Assembly (NCBI RefSeq): GCF_005221385.1
Contig: NZ_CP039903.1
Coordinates: 124,001-188,000 of the forward strand
Direction of reading: 5' to 3'
DNA from: Agrobacterium tumefaciens
GTDB taxonomy: Bacteria; Pseudomonadota; Alphaproteobacteria; Rhizobiales; Rhizobiaceae
DNA: 64,000 bases
Shown: in pieces, positions 27,968 to 36,289 of the stretch
Layout: each line of letters opens with the position of its first letter
Numbering within the stretch: position 1 is the first letter of the stretch
Translations under genes and position numbers: made by a program
The notes under the pieces: generated by a model
Seen by the model: only the letters and a program-made list of their open reading frames with translations
Told to the model about the DNA's origin: nothing
The model's database searches: none

Positions 27968-28341
27968 CTTCTCGCTCGCTTCGCTTCCGCCCGCTATGCC
28001 CGGTTGTTGTCGCGACGTTGCCTGCCTGTGCATGCTGTCGCTGCAACATGCAGCAATTCCAGAGCCGGTATTCGCCCCCTTGGAGGAAAATGCGCCGATG
28101 AACGAAGCAGTTACCTCTTGTCGGAGAATTCACGAAACGTGGTAAAGAAGTGGTTAACTATGGTTGGAATTTTTTAACTTTTGTGGCGCGGGGGTAGGCC
28201 GCACCGGGTTGAGCAGCCATTTGCCAGCAGAGGATTGGCGATATCCATTGAAATTTATTTGACGTTTACGCGCACGTCAAATATTGTCATCCCATATCCG
28301 CCGGATTGTCTCCGGCACCACGATGCGGAGGAACATCGGTA
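27968..28341. other. Divergent intergenic region between podJ and the beta-oxidation operon
   Basis: 374 bases without a supported gene. The right half holds the palindrome-overlapped promoter of the acyl-CoA dehydrogenase gene (28257-28287). The middle is A/T-rich (around 28130-28180) and probably contains the podJ promoter, with two GTTAA/TTAAC boxes at 28154-28158 and 28174-28178. No RNA gene was seen. Confidence 0.6.
28257..28287 (+). promoter_or_regulatory. Promoter with overlapping palindromic operator upstream of beta-oxidation operon
   Basis: Inverted repeat ATTTGACG (28257-28264) and CGTCAAAT (28275-28282), 10-base spacer. The left arm contains a -35 hexamer TTGACG (28259-28264); 17 bases later TATTGT (28282-28287) is a reasonable -10. 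A repressor dimer bound to the palindrome would cover the promoter. The start codon of the acyl-CoA dehydrogenase gene is at 28342. Repression by an acyl-CoA-responsive regulator is an inference. Confidence 0.6.
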
Positions 28342-30138
28342 ATGCCTGTTTACAAGGCCCCAGTCAAAGACACGCTTTTTATCCTGAACGACGTTCTTGG
28401 CCTCGAGCGGTATAACAACCTGCCCGGCTTTGAAGATGCAACCCCTGACATGATCGAGGCCATTACCGGCGAGGCTGCAAAGCTCGCCGAAGAACGGCTT
28501 TTCCCGCTCAACCTTTCCGGCGATCAACAGGGTTGCAAGCGCGCCGATGACGGCTCGGTTTCGGTGCCTGAAGGTTTCAAGTCCGCTTATGACGCCTATT
28601 GCGAGGGCGGCTGGATCGGCCTTGCCGTTCCCCAGGAGTTCGGCGGGCAGGGCCTGCCCTATACGCTGCATGCGGCGATCGGCGAATATATGTCGTCCGC
28701 CAACCTGTCGCTGATGATGTATCCCGGCCTGACGCAGGGCGCCATCGCTGCCGTCCTCGTGCACGGCACGCAGGAGCAGAAGGAAACCTATCTGCCGAAG
28801 ATGGTGGAAGGCACATGGTCCGGCACCATGAACCTGACCGAACCCCATTGCGGCACCGATCTTGGCCTGCTGCGCACCAAGGCGGTGCCACAGGGCGACG
28901 GCAGCTACAAGATTTCCGGCCAGAAGATCTTCATCTCCGCCGGCGAACATTCCATGACTGACAATATCGTTCATCTGGTGATCGCCCGCATCGAAGGCGC
29001 GCCGGAAGGCACCAAGGGCATTTCGCTGTTCATCGTGCCGAAGTTCCTCGTCAAGGAAGATGGTACACTCGGCGAGCGCAACGGCGTCACCTGCGGTGCG
29101 ATCGAGCACAAGATGGGCATTCACGGCAACGCCACCTGCGTCATGAACTATGATGACGCGACGGGTTATCTGCTGGGCGCGGAGAACAAGGGCCTGTCGG
29201 CCATGTTCGTGATGATGAACGAGGCGCGCCTCGGCGTCGGCCTGCAGGGTCTTTCCGTTGGCGAGATCGCCTACCAGAACGCGGTGGAATATGCCCGTGA
29301 CCGCATTCAGGGCCGCTCGCTTTCGGGTGCGAAATTCCCCGACAGGAAGGCCGATCCGATCATCGTGCACCCGGATATCCGCCGCACGCTGATGACCATC
29401 AAGGCCTATAACGAGGCCGGCCGCGCCTTCCTTCTGTGGACCGCGCTGCAATCCGACATCGCGCACCGTGCCGCCGACGAAAAGCAGCGCCAAGTGGCAG
29501 ACGATCTGCTCGGTCTTGTGACGCCGATCCTGAAGGGTGTTTTGACCGACAAGGGCTTCGACCACGCCGTGATGGCGCAGCAGGTCTTCGGCGGTCACGG
29601 TTACATCGAAGAACATGGCATGAGCCAATATGTCCGCGATGCGCGTATCACCATGATCTATGAGGGTGCCAACGGCATTCAGGCGCTCGATCTGGTGGGC
29701 CGCAAGCTCGGCATGAATGGCGGCCGCGCCGTGATGGCGCTGTTCAAGGAAATCGGCGATTTCTGCGAGGAAAACCGCGCCGACGAAAAGCTTGCCCTTT
29801 ACACCAAGGGCCTGAAGAAGGGCTTGAACGACCTGCAGGCCGCAACCATGTGGTTCATGCAGAACGCCATGGCGAAACCCGACAATGCCGGTGCCGGCTC
29901 GACCGACTATATGCATCTCTTCGGCATCGTGGTGCTGGGCTATATGCAGGCGCGCATGGCGAAAGCCGCCAGCGAAGCGCTTGCAGCAGGCAGCGCTTCG
30001 GACGAGGATTACCTCAAGACCAAGCTTGTCACGGCGAAGTTTTACATGGAGCGCATCATGCCGGAAACGGCGCTGCGCAAGGCCCGCATCGAAACCGGCG
30101 CGGACACCATGATGGAACTGGCTGCGGAAGCATTCTGA
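28342..30138 (+). CDS. Acyl-CoA dehydrogenase (long C-terminal-extension type, FadE/DmdC-like)
   Basis: FAD enzyme of 598 residues that introduces the alpha,beta double bond in acyl-CoAs. Motifs: [79 protein letters not shown] and the catalytic-base segment [18 protein letters not shown]. The C-terminal extension (about 460-598) matches the DmdC-like acyl-CoA dehydrogenases next to fadA-fadB in alphaproteobacteria. The start at 28342 has GGAGGA upstream. It is first in an operon with a thiolase and a FadB/FadJ-type protein, so its job is fatty-acid beta-oxidation. Confidence 0.95.
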   Translation: MPVYKAPVKDTLFILNDVLGLERYNNLPGFEDATPDMIEAITGEAAKLAEERLFPLNLSGDQQGCKRADDGSVSVPEGFKSAYDAYCEGGWIGLAVPQEFGGQGLPYTLHAAIGEYMSSANLSLMMYPGLTQGAIAAVLVHGTQEQKETYLPKMVEGTWSGTMNLTEPHCGTDLGLLRTKAVPQGDGSYKISGQKIFISAGEHSMTDNIVHLVIARIEGAPEGTKGISLFIVPKFLVKEDGTLGERNGVTCGAIEHKMGIHGNATCVMNYDDATGYLLGAENKGLSAMFVMMNEARLGVGLQGLSVGEIAYQNAVEYARDRIQGRSLSGAKFPDRKADPIIVHPDIRRTLMTIKAYNEAGRAFLLWTALQSDIAHRAADEKQRQVADDLLGLVTPILKGVLTDKGFDHAVMAQQVFGGHGYIEEHGMSQYVRDARITMIYEGANGIQALDLVGRKLGMNGGRAVMALFKEIGDFCEENRADEKLALYTKGLKKGLNDLQAATMWFMQNAMAKPDNAGAGSTDYMHLFGIVVLGYMQARMAKAASEALAAGSASDEDYLKTKLVTAKFYMERIMPETALRKARIETGADTMMELAAEAF

Positions 30139-30150
30139 GAAGGTTGGCGT

Positions 30151-30254
30151 TTAGAGCATTTCCAGGAAAAGTGCGCAGCGGTTTTCCGTCCGGACAATGC
30201 GTAGAAACAAAGAGATAGAGCATTGAAGGTGATCTTTTCACCGGAAATGCTCTA
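30151..30254. repeat. RIME-like 104-bp palindromic intergenic element
   Basis: Bounded by perfect 13-bp inverted termini TTAGAGCATTTCC (30151-30163) and GGAAATGCTCTAA (30242-30254). Inside are the CCGTCCGGACAATGCGTA block also found in the copy at 21540-21607 and a small stem GGTGA-TCTTT-TCACC. It occupies the acyl-CoA dehydrogenase/thiolase intergenic and should fold strongly in the mRNA. It resembles Rhizobium intergenic mosaic elements. Confidence 0.85.
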
Positions 30255-30273
30255 ACCCGCAGGGAGAGAAACA

Positions 30274-31482
30274 ATGACCGACGTATTTATCTACGACCAT
30301 GTCCGCACCCCGCGCGGACGCGGCAAGAAGGATGGCAGCCTGCATGAGGTGCCTTCCGTTCGCCTTGCCGCCAAGACGCTGGAAGCGATCCGCGACCGTA
30401 ACGGGCTCGACACCTCTGCCGTCGACGACATCATCATGGGCTGCGTCGATCCTGTCATGGATGCCGGTGCCGTGATCCCGAAGGCCGCCGCCTTCGAGGC
30501 CGGTTATTCCAACAAGGCGCCGGGCATGCAGATCTCGCGCTTCTGCGCCTCGGGTCTCGATGCCATCAACTTCGCGGCCGGCAAGGTCAAGGCGGGGTCC
30601 GACGATATCGTCATCGCCGGCGGCGTCGAAAGCATGTCACGCGTCGGCATGGGCATGTCGGGTGGGGCTTGGTACATGGACCCTTCGGTCAACTTCCCGG
30701 CCTTCTTCATGCCGCAGGGCGTATCGGCCGATCTCATTGCCACCAAGTATGGTTTCTCCCGTGACGATGTCGACGCCTATGCCGTCGAAAGCCAGAAGCG
30801 TGCGGCGCATGCCTGGGAAAAGGGCTATTTCAACAAGTCGGTCATTCCGGTGAAGGACTCAAACGGCCTGACGATCCTTGATCGTGACGAGCACATGCGC
30901 CCCGGCACGGACATGCAGGCGCTGGCCTCGCTCAATCCTTCCTTCCAGATGCCGGGTGAAATGGGCGGTTTCGAAGCCGTTGGCATCATGGCGCATCCGG
31001 AAGTGGAGCGGATCAATTACGTGCACCACGCGGGCAATTCGTCCGGCATCGTCGATGGCGCGGCCGCCGTGCTGGTTGGCTCGAAGGCGGGTGGCGAGGC
31101 GATGGGCATCAAGCCCCGCGCCCGAATCAAGGCTTTCGCCAATATCGGCTCCGACCCGGCGCTGATGCTGACCGGCCCGGTGGATGTGACCGAGAAGCTC
31201 CTGAAAAAGACCGGCATGAAGCTTGCCGATATCGACCTTTTCGAACTCAACGAGGCCTTCGCCGCGGTGGTCCTGCGTTACATGCAGGCCTTCGAAATCG
31301 ACCACAACCGGATGAACGTCAATGGCGGCGCCATCGCCATGGGCCATCCGCTGGGTGCAACCGGCGCGATGATCCTCGGCACGGTGCTGGATGAGCTGGA
31401 GCGGCGCGATCTCAACACCGCGCTCGTCACGCTTTGCATCGGCGCTGGCATGGGCACGGCGACCGTCATCGAGCGGGTTTGA
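30274..31482 (+). CDS. fadA: Acetyl-CoA C-acyltransferase (beta-ketothiolase, FadA type)
   Basis: A 402-residue thiolase that cleaves 3-ketoacyl-CoA with CoA. Nucleophile Cys91 is in ISRFCASGLDAIN. The C-terminal active-site segments are NVNGGAIAMGHPLGATGA (His) and LCIGAGMGTA (Cys). ELNEAFAAVVL is the conserved N-E-A-F box. A clear ribosome site (AGGGAGAG) precedes ATG 30274. It is the second gene of the beta-oxidation operon, separated from its neighbours by palindromic repeats on both sides. Confidence 0.96.
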   Translation: MTDVFIYDHVRTPRGRGKKDGSLHEVPSVRLAAKTLEAIRDRNGLDTSAVDDIIMGCVDPVMDAGAVIPKAAAFEAGYSNKAPGMQISRFCASGLDAINFAAGKVKAGSDDIVIAGGVESMSRVGMGMSGGAWYMDPSVNFPAFFMPQGVSADLIATKYGFSRDDVDAYAVESQKRAAHAWEKGYFNKSVIPVKDSNGLTILDRDEHMRPGTDMQALASLNPSFQMPGEMGGFEAVGIMAHPEVERINYVHHAGNSSGIVDGAAAVLVGSKAGGEAMGIKPRARIKAFANIGSDPALMLTGPVDVTEKLLKKTGMKLADIDLFELNEAFAAVVLRYMQAFEIDHNRMNVNGGAIAMGHPLGATGAMILGTVLDELERRDLNTALVTLCIGAGMGTATVIERV

Positions 31483-31510
31483 GAGGCTTCGGCTGATACC
31501 GCAACGGTTC

Positions 31511-31587
31511 CTCCGTCATCCTCGGGCTTGACCCGAGGATCTATCCCCGGTGCTTGGATCCTCGGGTCAAGCCCGAGGATGACGGAG
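31511..31587. repeat. Nested palindromic element between fadA and fadB-type gene
   Basis: Perfect 31-bp inverted repeat: 31511-31541 pairs with 31557-31587 around a 15-base loop. Each arm carries its own palindrome (CTCGGG-CTTGA-CCCGAG type). The core ATCCTCGGG...CCCGAGGATGACGG is a well-known kind of alphaproteobacterial interspersed repeat. It lies in the 147-base intergenic inside an operon. Confidence 0.85.
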
Positions 31588-31629
31588 AAAGCGAAGCGGC
31601 CATTAAGATTCAGGGAAGAGGAATCCCAA

Positions 31630-33846
31630 ATGAGCACTTACACCAATTTCACCATCGAGACGGACGCAGACGGCATTGCCCTCGTCACCTGGGACATGCC
31701 GGAAAAATCCATGAACGTCTTCACCTCTGAGGTGATGGACGAGCTGAACGCCATTCTTGACGCAACCGTCGCCGACAGTGCCGTCAAGGGCGTTGTCTTC
31801 ACGTCAGGCAAGAGCACCTTTTCCGGCGGCGCCGATCTTTCGATGATCAAGTCGATGTTCTCCTTCTACAATGATGAGAAGACGAAGAACCCGGATCAGG
31901 CGGCGGCAAAGCTGTTCGAACTGGTTGGCCGCATGACGGGCCTGTTCCGCAAGATCGAGACCAACGGCAAGCCTTGGGTTTCCGCCATCAACGGCACCTG
32001 CATGGGCGGCGCGTTTGAGCTGTCGCTTGCCTGCCACGGCCGGGTCGCCTCCAGCGCCAAGAACCTCAAGATCGCCCTGCCGGAAGTCAAGGTCGGCATC
32101 TTCCCTGGCGCCGGCGGCACCCAGCGCGTGCCGCGCCTGACGGATGCGCAATCGGCACTGCAGATGATGACCACCGGCCAGTCGCTGACCGGCGCGCGCG
32201 CCAAGGCCATGGGTCTGGTGCATCAGGTGGTGGAGCCAGGTGAGCTGGTCGCAACCGCCAAGCAGATGATCAAGGACGGCCTGAAGCCGGTCGCACCCTG
32301 GGATGAAAAGGGCTTCAAGGCCCCCGGCGGCGGCATCTGGACGCCTGCCGCAGCCCAGCTCTGGCCCGCCGCTCCGGCCATCCTGCGCCGTGAAAGCGCC
32401 GGCAATTATCCGGCCGCCCTCGCCATCCTCAAATGCGTCTATGAAGGCCTGCAATTGCCCTTCGACACGGCGCTGAAGGTGGAGCAGCGTTATTTCACCG
32501 AAATCCTTCGCTCGAAGGAAGCCTTCGGCATGATCCGCTCGCTGTTCATTTCCATGCAGGAACTGGGCAAGGGCGCGCGCCGCCCGGCCGGCCAGCCGAA
32601 GACGGAGTTCAAAAAGGTCGGCGTTGTCGGCGCGGGCTTCATGGGCGCTGCCGTGGCTTATGTCACCGCAGCTGCCGGCATCCCCGTCGTGCTGGTGGAT
32701 CGCGATCAGGAAGCCGCCGACAAGGGCAAGGGCCATTGCGAGGAAAGCGTTAAGGCGGCCATCGGCAAGGGCAGGCTGACGCAGGATGAGGGCAAGGCCC
32801 TGCTCGACCTCGTCACCCCGACGGCGGATTACAAGGCGCTCTCCGATGCCGATCTCGTCATCGAGGCCGTCTTCGAAGACCGCGATGTCAAGAAGACCGT
32901 CATCGAGGCCGTGGAAGCGGTGCTTCCTGAAGGTGCGATCTTCGCCTCCAACACCTCCACGTTGCCGATCACCGGGCTTGCGAAGAACTCGAAGCGCCCG
33001 GCGGATTTCATCGGTATCCACTTCTTCTCGCCGGTCGAGAAGATGATGCTGACGGAAGTGATCCTCGGCAAGGAAACCGGCGACAAGGCGCTCGCCGTCG
33101 CGCTGGACTATGTGGCGAAGATCAGGAAGACCCCGATCGTCGTCAACGATACGCGCGGCTTCTTCGTCAATCGCTGCGTGCTGCGTTATATGGCGGAAAG
33201 CTACGATATGCTGATCGAAGGCGTGCCCGCCGCCATGATCGAAAATGCCGCGAAATTCGCCGGCATGCCGGTCGGCCCGCTGGCGCTGAACGACGAGGTG
33301 GCCATCGATCTTTCCTACAAGATCCTGAAAGCCACCGTCGCCGATCTCGGCGAAAAGGCCGTCGATCCGCGCCATATGGAGCTGGTGAAGAAGCTGGTGG
33401 AAGGCGAGGGCCGCTTCGGCCGCAAGAACGCCAAGGGCTTCTACGACTATCCACAAAAGCCCGCCAAGAAATCCCTCTGGCCCGGCCTGAAGGACCTTTA
33501 TCCGCAGCAGAAGCCTGAAGCGGTGGATATGGAGGTGCTGAAACAGCGCTTCCTCGTCACCGTGGCACTGGAGGCCGCCCGCACGGTGGAAGAAGGCATC
33601 GTTACCGATCCGCGTGAGGCCGATGTCGGCTCCATCCTCGGTTTCGGTTTCGCGCCCTATACCGGCGGCGCGCTTTCCTACATCGACGGCATGGGCGTGA
33701 AGAACTTCGTGGCACTCGCCGAAAAGCTCAGCGAGACCTACGGCCCGCGCTTCAAGCCGACGCCGCTCCTGAAGGACATGGCCGCCAAGGGCGAAACCTT
33801 CTACGGTCGCTTCGATCCCTATGCCAGCGCCGCCAAGGCGGCATGA
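31630..33846 (+). CDS. Bifunctional enoyl-CoA hydratase / 3-hydroxyacyl-CoA dehydrogenase (FadB/FadJ type)
   Basis: A 738-residue fusion enzyme for steps 2 and 3 of beta-oxidation. The N-terminal crotonase domain (1-about 200) has SGKSTFSGGADLSMIKSMF (oxyanion hole), NGTCMGGAFELSLACHGR and PEVKVGIFPGAGGTQRVPRL. The NAD-binding domain begins near residue 330 with VGVVGAGFMGAAVAYVTA. NTSTLPITGLA and GIHFFSPVEKMMLTEVI (catalytic His) follow, then the two C-terminal HCDH domains. The start at 31630 follows AGAGGAA; an upstream extension would translate the palindromic repeat. The operon ends at the terminator 33866-33894. Confidence 0.96.
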   Translation: MSTYTNFTIETDADGIALVTWDMPEKSMNVFTSEVMDELNAILDATVADSAVKGVVFTSGKSTFSGGADLSMIKSMFSFYNDEKTKNPDQAAAKLFELVGRMTGLFRKIETNGKPWVSAINGTCMGGAFELSLACHGRVASSAKNLKIALPEVKVGIFPGAGGTQRVPRLTDAQSALQMMTTGQSLTGARAKAMGLVHQVVEPGELVATAKQMIKDGLKPVAPWDEKGFKAPGGGIWTPAAAQLWPAAPAILRRESAGNYPAALAILKCVYEGLQLPFDTALKVEQRYFTEILRSKEAFGMIRSLFISMQELGKGARRPAGQPKTEFKKVGVVGAGFMGAAVAYVTAAAGIPVVLVDRDQEAADKGKGHCEESVKAAIGKGRLTQDEGKALLDLVTPTADYKALSDADLVIEAVFEDRDVKKTVIEAVEAVLPEGAIFASNTSTLPITGLAKNSKRPADFIGIHFFSPVEKMMLTEVILGKETGDKALAVALDYVAKIRKTPIVVNDTRGFFVNRCVLRYMAESYDMLIEGVPAAMIENAAKFAGMPVGPLALNDEVAIDLSYKILKATVADLGEKAVDPRHMELVKKLVEGEGRFGRKNAKGFYDYPQKPAKKSLWPGLKDLYPQQKPEAVDMEVLKQRFLVTVALEAARTVEEGIVTDPREADVGSILGFGFAPYTGGALSYIDGMGVKNFVALAEKLSETYGPRFKPTPLLKDMAAKGETFYGRFDPYASAAKAA

Positions 33847-33865
33847 GGCTTCCGGTCAGATCAGT

Positions 33866-33894
33866 AAACAGGCCCTCCGGGGCCTGTTTTTTTT
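33866..33894 (+). terminator. Rho-independent terminator of the beta-oxidation operon
   Basis: A 10-bp stem (33866-33875 with 33880-33889; AACAGGCCC/GGGCCTGTT core), tetraloop TCCG and a run of eight T, 20 bases after the stop codon. A textbook terminator. Confidence 0.95.
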
Positions 33895-34013
33895 GAGCCG
33901 AATATACCGCGCTGATCGCTTTCGGTGCATCCTTTGCCCAGCTGGGGCGTTGAAAGGGCGAGACCGGGCAAAGACGCCCGCCGCCGCAATTCAGCACGCC
34001 CCAGGAGATAGCG

Positions 34014-34445
34014 ATGAAAGCACCACTGCGATCCCACGGTTTCGACAAGCCCACGGACCTCGACGACCATCTGGCAGAGCTGGACGAAGAGGCTGAAGCG
34101 ACAGCCGCGGAAGCAAAGACGGAAAAAACCACGGTCAAAAGGACGCGTGCTGCCAATACCGTCGATCCGTCGCTGCGCGCCGAACTGGAAGAGCTTCGCA
34201 GAGAGGTCGACAAGATCCGCCGCGATATCAAACGGCTGGAGGCGGCCCAGCATTCCCGCCACAGACCCGCACAGGCTCACCATGAAAGAGACCGCGAGAA
34301 TTCCCGCCTGATGACGGTGGTGCGCTCCGTCGCCGTAACCTCGCTTGCCAGCCGCATCTTCGCTTCCTCGCCCGTCATGGCGGCGCTGGTGGCCGTTGTG
34401 CCCATCGCGCTTGGCCTTGCCGCACGGCGCAGCGAAGCGGCCTAG
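34014..34445 (+). CDS. Hypothetical protein with coiled coil and C-terminal membrane helix
   Basis: A 143-residue protein. Residues 15-45 are acidic/Ala-rich, 50-80 form a coiled coil (LRAELEELRREVDKIRRDIKRLEA), and 110-137 are hydrophobic (IFASSPVMAALVAVVPIALGLAA), so a tail-anchored membrane protein is likely. AGGAGA precedes ATG 34014. I do not recognise a family. It stands alone between the beta-oxidation terminator and tRNA-Phe. Confidence 0.7.
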   Translation: MKAPLRSHGFDKPTDLDDHLAELDEEAEATAAEAKTEKTTVKRTRAANTVDPSLRAELEELRREVDKIRRDIKRLEAAQHSRHRPAQAHHERDRENSRLMTVVRSVAVTSLASRIFASSPVMAALVAVVPIALGLAARRSEAA

Positions 34446-34729
34446 CTGCCGCCTGCGGTGCCGTTATGCCGGGCAGGATCGGCTGGCGCCGAACCCGGGT
34501 AGCGGCCGGATGCTGCAAGGCGCGACACATGGTCGATAACGGGTTTTCCGCCGCAATCCGGCCTGCACCGGGCAGACATTCCAGCCATCCACAGCCCCTG
34601 TGAAAAAACTGTCAAAAAACTTCGCGATGGCGCTTGCCATGTCCGAACAAGATGTTATAACCCCGCTCACTTTCGGGGCGCAAAACAGTCCCGCCCGCCA
34701 AAAGCGGAGGTTCTTCAAGGACCTGAAGT

Positions 34730-34805
34730 GCCCGGATAGCTCAGTTGGTAGAGCAGCGGATTGAAAATCCGCGTGTCGGTGGTTCAAATCCGCCTCCGGG
34801 CACCA
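34730..34805 (+). tRNA. tRNA-Phe (GAA), target of the integrated element
   Basis: A 76-base cloverleaf: acceptor GCCCGGA/TCCGGGC, D-arm AGCTCAGTTGGTAGAGC, anticodon loop TTGAAAA with anticodon GAA at 34763-34765, T-arm GGTTCAAATCC, and encoded CCA. The 3' 45 bases from the anticodon loop onward form part of the 47-bp att core. The gene is kept intact because the element brought the same 3' end. Confidence 0.97.
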
Positions 34806-34807
34806 TT
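34761..34807 (+). repeat. attL core (47 bp) inside tRNA-Phe
   Basis: Begins TTGAAAATCCGCG in the anticodon loop and ends GGGCACCATT just past the encoded CCA. Identical over 47 bases to 45524-45570; the flanking bases differ on both sides. Confidence 0.95.
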
Positions 34808-34881
34808 CTAAGCCCTTATTATGCCTATCTTTTTCCATCATCTGCCGCTTTCCGTTTAGCATTAGTTTGACAAACTTTTTC

Positions 34882-35970
34882 TCAAAGTTTGACAGACTTC
34901 GTTTTTCGTTTGTTCAGTTCGGCCTCAAAATCGGCCACCGCGCTCTGTGCCTGTTTCGACCTGTCGGCGCGGCGAGAATAGTGCTTCGCCATGGCTTCGG
35001 TCGCGTGACCCAAGACAAGGGCGATAGTCGCGTTATCGCGGCCCATTTCCGCGAGGATCGTACCAACGGTGTGGCGGAGTCCCTTAAGCGTCAGGCCCGG
35101 TTGAATAGCGCCAGCCTCTTCAAGCTTCTTCTTGATCCGGTCCCAATTCGTGCTGAAACCATTGTACGTCCACGGCTGGCCCCGACTGCTGGCGCAGAGA
35201 GTAATGGCGCTGTGGATTGGCGAAGCCTCCAGCGCCTCTTTGACTGGCGCGAACAACGGTAGGTAGACCGGTTGGCCGGTCTTGTTGCGGCGGGTGTCGA
35301 TGCCCGCATTTGAAATAGCCGTCTTCGGCAGCGCCAAAGCGTCCTGCGGATCAAGGCCGTAGAACATCATAAGGCTGAACGGCAGAAGCATATGGGGCGG
35401 CAGCGCCGCCAAGACCGCCTCGCGCTCCGCATCCGTCCATGGCCGGTTCGCGTCTGGAAGGTCTTTCGGGCGTTCCGCTAGGCTGACGTGTTCAACCGGG
35501 TTTTCCTTCACGTACTCGTATTCCATGCCCCATGCGAAGATGATGGACAGGACAGAACGGACGTAATTTGCGAAGCGAAACTTATGCTGTTGTTCGGCTT
35601 GATCGCGGATTTTTGCGACACGGCCCCGCGTAAACCAGTCAAGGGGCTGGTCATCAATCGGCTGGAGCCAGTCGAAAACCTTCTGATAGTCGGACTGCGT
35701 GCGCGGCGCGCGCTTCTGAAACTTTGGGCTGGCGCGATACTTTTTGATGAGCATGCCGAGCGTTCCCGGCTTCGCTGCCTTGACCTCATACAGCTTATTG
35801 ATGCGATGCACTTCCATGTCGAAGGCGAGGCTGTAGACCTCGAATTTCTGGCAATCGATTTTGTGGCCGGTCGCACGGTGATAAGCGCGCCAACGAAACG
35901 GGGGTTTCTTGTCGCGCTGGATTTTCCAACCGGCGTATTTATTTACCCGCTTTTCGCGCGCCGTCGCCAT
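34882..35970 (-). CDS. int: Tyrosine recombinase/integrase of the element
   Basis: A 362-residue phage-type integrase. The N-terminal SAM-like core-binding region is at about 70-160. The catalytic part has KGLRHTVGT (Arg299), LGHATEAMAKHYS (His322, nucleophile Tyr331). The place of the first catalytic Arg reads YGLDPQDALAL instead of G-L-R-x-x-E-A-L, so Asp207 replaces it, and Lys296 replaces the first His of H-x-x-R. It lies 74 bases from attL and reads toward it, the usual arrangement. Its start overlaps the excisionase stop as TGATG. Confidence 0.93.
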   Translation of the reverse strand: MATAREKRVNKYAGWKIQRDKKPPFRWRAYHRATGHKIDCQKFEVYSLAFDMEVHRINKLYEVKAAKPGTLGMLIKKYRASPKFQKRAPRTQSDYQKVFDWLQPIDDQPLDWFTRGRVAKIRDQAEQQHKFRFANYVRSVLSIIFAWGMEYEYVKENPVEHVSLAERPKDLPDANRPWTDAEREAVLAALPPHMLLPFSLMMFYGLDPQDALALPKTAISNAGIDTRRNKTGQPVYLPLFAPVKEALEASPIHSAITLCASSRGQPWTYNGFSTNWDRIKKKLEEAGAIQPGLTLKGLRHTVGTILAEMGRDNATIALVLGHATEAMAKHYSRRADRSKQAQSAVADFEAELNKRKTKSVKL

Positions 35971-36215
35971 CAGCGCGTCCCGCCGAGCTTGCCGATAATG
36001 TCATCATCGGCGGCATCCGTCCCGCCCTTGAGTTCATCAAGCCACTTATCCAGATCACGCACATCGTACAGTTTCTTATCACCCGGCATGACGACTGGCG
36101 CGACGGGGCAGGTGACAGGAAAGCGCTTCTGCGGAATGCCGACATAATCAGCAGCCATCTTGGGGGACAGCATACGCGGCTGGATCACTTTGATATTAAA
36201 CATGGCGGTGGTCAC
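35970..36215 (-). CDS. Excisionase/AlpA-like small helix-turn-helix protein
   Basis: An 81-residue protein with the AlpA/Xis-type layout: PRMLSPKMAADYVGIPQKRF (helix-turn-helix) then KKLYDVRDLDKWLDEL. It overlaps the integrase start by one base (TGATG), so the pair is translationally coupled, as expected for int/xis. The GTG start at 36215 is preceded by AAAGGAAA; ATG 36203 is an alternative. Probable role: directing excision. Confidence 0.75.
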   Translation of the reverse strand: MTTAMFNIKVIQPRMLSPKMAADYVGIPQKRFPVTCPVAPVVMPGDKKLYDVRDLDKWLDELKGGTDAADDDIIGKLGGTR

Positions 36216-36289
36216 AGCGTCGTTTCCTTTCTTCCAATGCCGGGTTTGAGCGCCAGCACCGCGAGGTGCTGACGCATGTTTTTCGCGGC

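Noticed and set aside
28154..28178. CtrA site upstream of podJ
   Set aside because: TTAA boxes are 20 bases apart start to start, not the TTAA-N7-TTAA arrangement; too weak to claim.
28255..29916. 553-codon frame opposite the acyl-CoA dehydrogenase
   Set aside because: Shadow caused by high GC at third codon positions; no recognisable domain.
31804..33456. 550-codon frame opposite the FadB/FadJ-type gene
   Set aside because: Shadow; the plus strand carries all crotonase and dehydrogenase motifs.
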